This document shows positions 1-4,177 of a stretch of DNA of 5,567 nt, piece after piece. The notes under the pieces were generated by a model. It worked only from the letters and a program-made list of their open reading frames with translations. It was not told where the DNA came from and ran no database searches. Each line of letters starts with the position of its first letter. Position 1 is the first letter of the stretch. The position numbers were made by a program, and so were the translations under genes. The stretch is from JBAZOJ01 sp041648755. GTDB taxonomy: Bacteria > Planctomycetota > B143-G9. The stretch lies in the NCBI GenBank assembly GCA_041648755.1, contig JBAZOJ010000233.1, forward strand, positions 1 through 5,567, read 5' to 3'.

Positions 1-676
1 GAACTTCGAATACGGCGGGTCCAACTTCAGCCGCACCCCGTCGTCCGTGGCATCCGGCGAGGTCAGGACAAAGACAGTGTCGAGCTCGCGGTTGACGAGG
101 TACAGCCGCGCGGCATCTCTTGTGCAGCCGTCTTGGACGAGGACGAACAGGGCCCGCTCATACAGCACGTCTGTGAGCGTCACGTTCTTCGTGTACGCGA
201 GGATTAGCGGATCGAAGCAGTTCTCCAGGAGGGAGACGGGCCTGCCCGGTTCCACGATATCATCGAAGCTCAGGATTACCCGTTCAAGTGACAGGGACTC
301 GAAGGCGTACTTCTTTTGCGCCTCCTTCCCGAGCGAGGGCATCCTGCCGAAACTCAGGATGGAGTCCTCGATGGTCGCGCGGTCAAAGAGTATTTCTGCG
401 ACTGACGAGTTCAGCAGCACATGAGAGAGAGACAGATCTTTGGCCTGCAGCCGCAGCCTCTCGGTCGGCACCTGGGGGAATGAGCGGCGGTTCAGCTTCG
501 GGAACTGCGCACAGTGGTCGAGCGAGAGCGAGTACATACTGTCGCACAGGAAGCACACGAAAGCACATCCGAACAGCCGGGCTGTCCCAGCCTTTCCCCT
601 GAGCAGGCAATGTTCGTAGAACCTGCAATGGCGCATCTCGACAGTGCTGCCGTTTACAACGGCCTCGCCCCCCCCC
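1..676 (-). pseudogene. Continuation of the beta-helix lipoprotein gene in the next frame; runs off the left edge
   Basis: On the minus strand the frame whose codons begin at base 3 of the left edge has no stop from the G9 run (668-676) down to base 1, about 225 codons. Ten G instead of nine would fuse it to the upstream lipoprotein frame, giving DFRGGGEAVVNGSTVEMRHC across the junction. The style continues without a break: VEMRHCRFYEH, ARLFGCAF, SLSLDHC, LSLSHVLL, LERVILSFDD, VTLTDVLYE, all short strand-turn units like those before the run. The first in-frame ATG (636) has no Shine-Dalgarno sequence in front of it, so a separate gene starting there is less likely. The third frame closes at 383 and yields an Ala/Pro/Arg-rich shadow. 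Listed as pseudogene because the frame is broken as given; it may be intact in the organism. The C-terminus is outside the window. Confidence 0.65.
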
Positions 677-1217
677 GAAAATCGCATTCCTCGATCAGCG
701 CATTCCCCCCGCTGGGGTTGAAGACGGCAGTCCCTTCGTAGAGCTTGGAGTAAGTCAAGTGCAGTTCCCCGGCATCGGCACCCCATTCGGATGCGCCGCG
801 CAACTCGGCTGCAGTTACCTCGAACCGCCCGCCATCGTTGACAAATCCGATGGGGCTCGCGGGGGCCGATGCCACGACCACGTGGGAAATCGAGACTTCG
901 CCGCCCCTGCAACGGATTGCCACAGGCGCACCGCAGGAGCGGATGGTCGCCTTTGCATCCTCCTCGCCGACGATCACGAGCCTGCCCTCGACGATGAACT
1001 CCGTGCAGTCGGACAGGTCAAGGGTCGACTTCCCTTCAATCCTCAGCTCAATGCCGGGCAGAACGCGAAACACATCAACAACTCTTAACCTGACATCCCT
1101 GTAGGCTCGGCTCTTGGCAAGAGTGACGCCCGAAAACGCTACCTCCGTACCACAACCGACGCAGCAAAGTAGCCCTAACAGCGTAAGAACAACTATACTG
1201 CGCGCAGTTGCCAACAT
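654..1217 (-). CDS. Putative lipoprotein with beta-helix-like repeats, N-terminal part (frame broken at a G9 run)
   Basis: Reads as 187 residues to a stop just after a poly-G run. The N-terminus has a basic residue (R6), a hydrophobic core (residues 8-20) and a Cys-rich end, CCVGC, where C22 after V-G would be the lipidated residue. The -3 position is Cys rather than the usual Leu, so lipoprotein is likely but not certain. From about residue 50 short beta-strand-like segments repeat (LRIEGKSTLDL, FIVEGRLVIVG, ATIRSC, VSISHVVV, ALIEECDF), the style of right-handed parallel beta-helix proteins such as the NosD/pectate-lyase type. A promoter lies upstream and AGGGG sits six bases before this ATG, which supports the start. 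The last few residues (ARPL) after the G run are probably an out-of-frame artefact; see the continuation at 1-676. Function unknown; an envelope-attached surface or carbohydrate-related protein is a guess. Confidence 0.75.
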   Translation of the reverse strand: MLATARSIVVLTLLGLLCCVGCGTEVAFSGVTLAKSRAYRDVRLRVVDVFRVLPGIELRIEGKSTLDLSDCTEFIVEGRLVIVGEEDAKATIRSCGAPVAIRCRGGEVSISHVVVASAPASPIGFVNDGGRFEVTAAELRGASEWGADAGELHLTYSKLYEGTAVFNPSGGNALIEECDFRGGARPL

Positions 1218-1223
1218 CTACTT

Positions 1224-1228
1224 CCCCT
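1224..1228 (-). promoter_or_regulatory. Shine-Dalgarno sequence of the lipoprotein gene
   Basis: The coding strand reads AAGGGGAAGTAG directly before the ATG at 1217. AGGGG lies six bases from the start codon, a normal spacing, and it selects this ATG. Confidence 0.7.
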
Positions 1229-1275
1229 TTGGAATAAAGACGCCTTCGAACGCTCCCCTGAACCTGCACAACCCG

Positions 1276-1304
1276 ATTGTACAATGGGTTCTCAGGCGAG
1301 TCAA
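1276..1304 (-). promoter_or_regulatory. Sigma70-type promoter for the lipoprotein gene
   Basis: On the minus strand TTGACT (1304-1299) is followed by exactly 17 bases and TACAAT (1281-1276). Each box matches five of six consensus positions. Transcription would start near 1268-1270 and give a leader of about 50 bases with a good Shine-Dalgarno sequence before the ATG at 1217. The -10 box lies in the perfect palindrome ATTGTACAAT (1276-1285). Seen directly as a motif; activity is inferred. Confidence 0.7.
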
Positions 1305-1326
1305 GTTGGAGGCGCGGCGAGAAATG

Positions 1327-1368
1327 CACGATGATGAATGCACAATGATGAATGCACAATGAGGAATA
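1327..1368. repeat. Three tandem 14-bp units upstream of the lipoprotein promoter
   Basis: Units at 1327-1340, 1341-1354 and 1355-1368 read CACGATGATGAATG, CACAATGATGAATG and CACAATGAGGAATA: one change from the middle unit in the first, two in the third. The preceding bases AAATG (1322-1326) match the end of a further unit. The array starts about 20 bases upstream of the -35 box. It could be a chance microsatellite-like array or a set of protein-binding sites. Confidence 0.75.
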
Positions 1369-1390
1369 AGAGAGGAGACGGGCGAGAAAC

Positions 1391-1405
1391 GAAGGCCAGC
1401 AGCCC
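1391..1405. repeat. Direct repeat, copy 1 (partner at 1441-1455)
   Basis: GAAGGCCAGCAGCCC here and GAAGGCCAACAGCCC at 1441-1455 agree at 14 of 15 positions and begin exactly 50 bases apart. Origin unknown; perhaps a local duplication or the ends of a small decayed element. Confidence 0.5.
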
Positions 1406-1440
1406 GGGCAAGAACGCGCCGGGACGGTCGCGTTTACTTT

Positions 1441-1455
1441 GAAGGCCAACAGCCC
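1441..1455. repeat. Direct repeat, copy 2 (partner at 1391-1405)
   Basis: GAAGGCCAACAGCCC, one mismatch from the copy at 1391-1405. No coding sequence is evident between the two copies. Confidence 0.5.
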
Positions 1456-1510
1456 TAAACCGCACCAACGTAATGATTTTGTAATGGCTTGCGGCCGCTG
1501 TTTCAGGCAA

Positions 1511-1530
1511 GGGCACGTGGCAACGTGCCC
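1511..1530. repeat. Perfect 8-bp inverted repeat with 4-base loop
   Basis: GGGCACGT (1511-1518), loop GGCA, ACGTGCCC (1523-1530). No T-run follows on either strand, so it is not a standard intrinsic terminator. On the minus strand it reads TAGGGGCACGTTGCCACGTG, similar in style to short palindromic intergenic repeats that are often dispersed in bacterial genomes. The dispersed nature is inferred. Confidence 0.6.
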
Positions 1531-1801
1531 CTACGCAGAACGGCCAGTGAGGCCAATGCCGCGCGGGTGCGTGGCGCTCCTACCCAGTATCCCCCTGAAG
1601 GGTGACGGGGGAACGGCTTTCTCTTGCCATAGGGCAATGACAATGATCTTGGCAAAGGTCTCGAATCGCCGGAGGAAATCTCCTATCCTGAGTATCATGT
1701 GTATCGATGTAGAATCTCTGCCCCCTTCGCGCACTTGATGTCCAGATTGTTGGTTTCTCTCTTGCTACGTCGGGACGGCCGCGCAAAAGAACTTGTCTGC
1801 C

Positions 1802-1827
1802 CTTCGCGACTTCGCGGCTTCGCGTGA
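1802..1827. repeat. Octamer array A: CTTCGCGN x3, ending GA
   Basis: Three head-to-tail octamers CTTCGCGA, CTTCGCGG, CTTCGCGT (1802-1825) followed by GA. It has the same architecture as array B at 1877-1904, one base different per unit (T for C). Probably a copy of a dispersed repeat family. Confidence 0.7.
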
Positions 1828-1876
1828 CACCGGCTTTTCTTTGGCCTTTGGCTTCGCAAAACGCCTATTCTTCCCT

Positions 1877-1904
1877 CTCCGCGGCTCCGCGCCTCCGCGT
1901 GAGA
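1877..1904. repeat. Octamer array B: CTCCGCGN x3, ending GAGA
   Basis: Three octamers CTCCGCGG, CTCCGCGC, CTCCGCGT (1877-1900) followed by GAGA. From memory, CTCCGCG/CTCTGCG-type arrays ending in GTGAGA are common intergenic repeats in cyanobacteria, planctomycetes and some other genomes; this was not checked here. Array A starts 75 bases upstream. Confidence 0.7.
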
Positions 1905-1942
1905 ATCTCCATCTTAGGTTCTCGTTCGTGTATGGAGCAAGG

Positions 1943-1962
1943 CCCGCCGCAGTCCCGGCGGG
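1943..1962 (-). terminator. Possible terminator hairpin after the chaperone cluster
   Basis: CCCGCCG (1943-1949), loop of six, CGGCGGG (1956-1962): a perfect 7-bp, all-GC stem about 40 bases beyond the fmdB-like stop. In the minus direction it is followed by CCTTGCTCC, a poor T-tract, so intrinsic termination would be weak. It could be a Rho-assisted end or an mRNA 3' stabiliser. Confidence 0.4.
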
Positions 1963-2001
1963 GCGAAGGAGGGGACGTCCAACTGCTGGCTGAGGACTCT
2001 C

Positions 2002-2280
2002 TTAGTGGTCGTGGCCGTGGTCGTGGCCGTGCGTGCTGCATGTCGAGCAGCCGCCGGTCGCGCAGGAAGAGCAGGAACTGCCGGATGAAGAGCCGTTGCC
2101 GCCCTTGTAGTCGGTGCTGTGGAACCCGCTGCCCTTGAAGATTACGGCAAGGCCCTTGCCGATAACCCGATGCACGCGTCCGCCACAGGTCGGGCACGTC
2201 TTAAGGGGCTCGTCGCTCATGCGCTGGAACTTCTCGAAGTTCACATGGCACTTTTTGCAGTTATATTCATACGTGGGCAT
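2002..2280 (-). CDS. FmdB-family zinc-ribbon protein with Cys/His-rich tail
   Basis: 92 residues opening MPTYEYNCKKC, the signature start of the FmdB/CxxC-CxxC regulatory family. The zinc ribbon is C8-x2-C11 and C29-x2-C32 (CPTCGG), followed by a conserved-looking GSGFHSTDYK segment (50-59). The tail is Gly/Ser-rich, then has two further CxxC pairs (C70/C73, C78/C81) and ends HGHDHGHDH. A longer frame begins seven codons upstream, but GGAG lies six bases before the 2280 ATG and the family starts at MPTYEY, so I choose 2280. It follows grpE by 57 bases on the same strand and probably shares its transcript. Family members were named from a proposed regulator of amidase/formamidase genes; the molecular role is mostly unknown. 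Metal binding is likely from the ribbon; the tail's role is inferred. Confidence 0.88.
   Translation of the reverse strand: MPTYEYNCKKCHVNFEKFQRMSDEPLKTCPTCGGRVHRVIGKGLAVIFKGSGFHSTDYKGGNGSSSGSSCSSCATGGCSTCSTHGHDHGHDH
2005..2031. repeat. 12-bp tandem repeat coding the His-rich C-terminus
   Basis: GTGGTCGTGGCC occurs twice (2005-2016, 2017-2028) followed by GTG. On the coding strand it specifies the HGHDHGHDH end of the zinc-ribbon protein, so the tail length may vary by unit gain or loss. Confidence 0.7.
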
Positions 2281-2337
2281 AACAATCTCCGTAAGCCGCA
2301 ATTATCCTTGGTTTTCGTCTCCGGGGGCGCGTTTGGG

Positions 2338-2985
2338 CTACTGCGAGGAGACGATAACACCGGCGGGGCGCAGCGTAACCCCGTTGAAAACGTAGCCGGG
2401 GCGCAATTCAGAGACCACGGTCATGGGAGCAAGGTCCGGCCGCGGGGTCGTGCCCATTACCTCGTGCACGGTCGGGTCGAACGACTTGCCTTCAGACTTG
2501 ACGATCTCCAGACCGAACTCCGCATATATCCCCATCATCTGCGAACGGATGAGTTCGCAACCTTCAAACACTGCATCGGATGAGGGCGCTTTCGTGTGGC
2601 TCAGGGCCAGGTGAAAACCATCGAGCACGGGGACGAGCCGCGTGAACAGATCACGAATCCTCATGTCGCGTGACGCCTGTGCGTCGCGCTCCGCGCGCCT
2701 GCGGTAATTGTCGAAATCGGCCTGGGCCCGGACCAGGCGATCGCGAAGTTCGTCCGAGCGGGTGGCGGCCGCGACAAGGGCAATCAACTGCTCATGTGGC
2801 ACCGAAAGGTCCAGCGACTGCTTGCCCGCGCTTTCGGCAATCGCGGTAAGCAGTTGGTCCATATCGATGTACGCCCGTTCAACGGGCTTGTCGCCGGAGT
2901 CGATCCGGTCAACCTTCGGGGAGGGATCCTCAGGGGGAGGAATGTCGTTGTGGCTGTTGTTGTGGTTCTTCTTGTGATGTTCCAT
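2338..2985 (-). CDS. grpE: GrpE, nucleotide exchange factor of DnaK
   Basis: 215 residues, near the usual 180-220. GrpE releases ADP from DnaK so that the Hsp70 cycle can restart; it acts in the cytoplasm as a dimer. The N-terminus is polar and His/Asn-rich (MEHHKKNHNN) and probably disordered. The long helix region carries RAQADFDNYRRRAER (86-100), then LVPVLDGFHLAL (117-128). The C-terminal beta domain shows GKSFDPTVHEVM (166-177) and RPGYVFNGVTLRPAGVIV (195-212), all family hallmarks. Its ATG shares one base with the dnaJ stop (TAATG), so translation is probably coupled; GGAAGG six bases upstream, inside the dnaJ end, is the ribosome site. The more common order is grpE-dnaK-dnaJ; here it follows dnaJ and no dnaK is adjacent. 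Confidence 0.96.
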   Translation of the reverse strand: MEHHKKNHNNSHNDIPPPEDPSPKVDRIDSGDKPVERAYIDMDQLLTAIAESAGKQSLDLSVPHEQLIALVAAATRSDELRDRLVRAQADFDNYRRRAERDAQASRDMRIRDLFTRLVPVLDGFHLALSHTKAPSSDAVFEGCELIRSQMMGIYAEFGLEIVKSEGKSFDPTVHEVMGTTPRPDLAPMTVVSELRPGYVFNGVTLRPAGVIVSSQ

Positions 2986-4115
2986 TATTCACCTTCCGCG
3001 AAGAAATCCCGCAGCTTGTCAAGGAAGCCCTTGGTCTTGGGCCTGACTTCGTCACCTTCGAGCTTCGAGAGTTCCTCGATCAATTCCTTCTTGCGTCCTG
3101 TAACGTTCTTGGGGACATCCACCCCGATGATCACGAACTGGTCACCTCTGGAGTCCGGGGCGTTTGGCGTCGGCAGGCCCAGCCCGCGCATTCTCAGCGC
3201 CTGGCCCGGCTGAATGCCGCGCGGTATGCTGAGTTCGGCCGTGCCGGAAATCGTGGGAACCGTAACGGTTCCGCCAAGGACCGCGCGATGGTAAGGGATG
3301 GTTACCTCGCAGTAGATGTCCATTTCGCGCCTGACAAAGAACTGGTGCTGTTTCACCGAGATGAAGACGATCAGGTCGCCGAACGGAGACCCCTGCTCTC
3401 CCGCGTCGCCGCCGCCCTGGATATGCAGGCGCATTCCGTCGTCAACGCCGGGGGGCACCTCAATGGTCACCTTGCGGATTGCCTCGGTCCGGCCCGCGCC
3501 ACGGCAGGCTTTGCAGGGCTTTTCGATGACCGAGCCGCGCCCGCCGCACCGCGAACAGGTCGTGCGCATTGACATGAAGCCCATAACGGCCTCGACAACA
3601 CCGTGGCCGCCGCAGGTGGGACACTTGGCCGAGCCCGAGCCCTTCGTCGCGCCGGAGCCCTTGCATTGCTCGCAGGCTTCCAGGCGACGATATTGCATTT
3701 CGCGCTTTGCGCCCTTGGAGACTTCTTCCAGCGTTATCTCAACCTGCACCTTGCGGCTGGCGCCGGGCTGCGGCCCGGAACTCCTGCGTCCGCCGGAAAA
3801 TCCGTTAAAGAATCCGCCGCCGAAGATCTCGTCGAAGACGCTGAACACATCCTCGGAACTGGAGTAGTTGGGCATCTGCCCGCGCAGACCTTCGCGGCCG
3901 AACCGGTCATAGCGCGAGCGCTTGTTGTCGTCGCGCAGTATCTCATACGCCTCGGCGGCTTCCTTGAAGTTCTCCTCCGCTTCCCCGTCGCCAGGGTTGC
4001 GGTCAGGATGGTACTTGAAGGCTGCCTTGCGATAGGCGTTCTTGATCTCCTCAGGCGTCGCGGTACGCTGGACGCCGAGGATCTCGTAGAAGTCGCGGAG
4101 CGGTCTGTTTGCCAT
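2985..4115 (-). CDS. dnaJ: DnaJ, Hsp40 co-chaperone
   Basis: 376 residues, full length for type I DnaJ. It delivers unfolded clients to DnaK and triggers its ATPase. Domains in order: J domain (about 7-72) with HPD at 36-38 and DFYEILGV at its start; Gly/Phe linker (about 93-110, GGGFFNGFSGG); zinc region with all four CxxCxGxG motifs, CEQCKGSG (148), CPTCGGHG (165), CSRCGGRG (187), CKACRGAG (201); then client-binding C-terminal domains (about 210-340). No key residue is missing. The ATG at 4115 is the only start that fits the family, yet the bases before it are CTTTTTTAA, the tail of a hairpin, with no Shine-Dalgarno sequence. It follows groL by 62 bases and overlaps grpE by one base, so it probably heads a dnaJ-grpE-fmdB segment expressed by readthrough from groL or from an unseen promoter. 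Confidence 0.97.
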   Translation of the reverse strand: MANRPLRDFYEILGVQRTATPEEIKNAYRKAAFKYHPDRNPGDGEAEENFKEAAEAYEILRDDNKRSRYDRFGREGLRGQMPNYSSSEDVFSVFDEIFGGGFFNGFSGGRRSSGPQPGASRKVQVEITLEEVSKGAKREMQYRRLEACEQCKGSGATKGSGSAKCPTCGGHGVVEAVMGFMSMRTTCSRCGGRGSVIEKPCKACRGAGRTEAIRKVTIEVPPGVDDGMRLHIQGGGDAGEQGSPFGDLIVFISVKQHQFFVRREMDIYCEVTIPYHRAVLGGTVTVPTISGTAELSIPRGIQPGQALRMRGLGLPTPNAPDSRGDQFVIIGVDVPKNVTGRKKELIEELSKLEGDEVRPKTKGFLDKLRDFFAEGE

Positions 4116-4117
4116 TT

Positions 4118-4152
4118 AAAAAAGCCCGGCCGGTTGAAAGGCCGGCCGGACT
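4118..4152 (-). terminator. Intrinsic terminator or attenuator between groL and dnaJ
   Basis: In the minus direction: CCGGCCGG (4149-4142), loop of eight, CCGGCCGG (4133-4126), GC, then TTTTTT (4123-4118). A-T, G-C and one G-T pair extend the 8-bp core to about 11 pairs. This is the classic stem plus T-tract layout, and the other strand lacks a T-tract on the far side, so it is oriented to stop transcription coming from groL. The T-tract ends two bases before the dnaJ ATG. It probably lowers dnaJ-grpE output relative to groL by partial termination. Confidence 0.8.
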
Positions 4153-4177
4153 CTCACTTACGCGTGGTTTCCGAACA

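Larger units (their letters stand above)
1218..2001. other. Long intergenic region without a convincing gene
   Basis: About 780 bases separate the lipoprotein start from the fmdB-like stop. Short open frames exist on both strands, but none has a recognisable domain plus a ribosome site, and several run through the repeats listed separately. The region holds a promoter (1276-1304), three 14-bp tandem units, a pair of 15-bp direct repeats, a perfect hairpin at 1511-1530, a weaker stem TCCCCC/GGGGGA at 1590-1612, two octamer arrays and a hairpin near the fmdB-like stop. CGGGACGGYCGCG also occurs twice (about 1420 and 1771). I read it as non-coding DNA that has collected small dispersed repeats. 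An unrecognised small RNA cannot be excluded. Confidence 0.6.

Noticed and set aside
47..424. 125-residue open frame on the plus strand
   Set aside because: Ser/Arg-rich, no recognisable domain, and antisense to the stop-free beta-helix frame on the minus strand.
383..628. 81-residue minus-strand frame after the G9 run
   Set aside because: This is the third frame (as if one G were lost). It is Ala/Pro/Arg-rich, closes at 383 and lacks the strand-turn repeats; its first codon is TTG without a good ribosome site.
1327..1368. CRISPR array
   Set aside because: Units are 14 bp and directly adjacent with no spacers; no cas gene is nearby.
1301..1516. Small minus-strand open frame through the 14-bp repeats
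   Set aside because: Its C-terminal part is just the translated tandem repeat, no domain is seen, and it would overlap the promoter.
1439..1738. 99-residue plus-strand open frame in the intergenic region
   Set aside because: Composition is irregular, it spans the 1511-1530 hairpin, and I see no domain or convincing ribosome site.
2281..2337. GATAAT as a -10 box for a separate fmdB-like promoter
   Set aside because: No -35-like hexamer stands at 15-19 bases; the gene is more simply cotranscribed with grpE.
4116..4177. CIRCE or heat-shock promoter between groL and dnaJ
   Set aside because: No TTAGCACTC/GAGTGCTAA arms are present and no good -35/-10 pair is seen; the only clear signal is the hairpin with T-tract.
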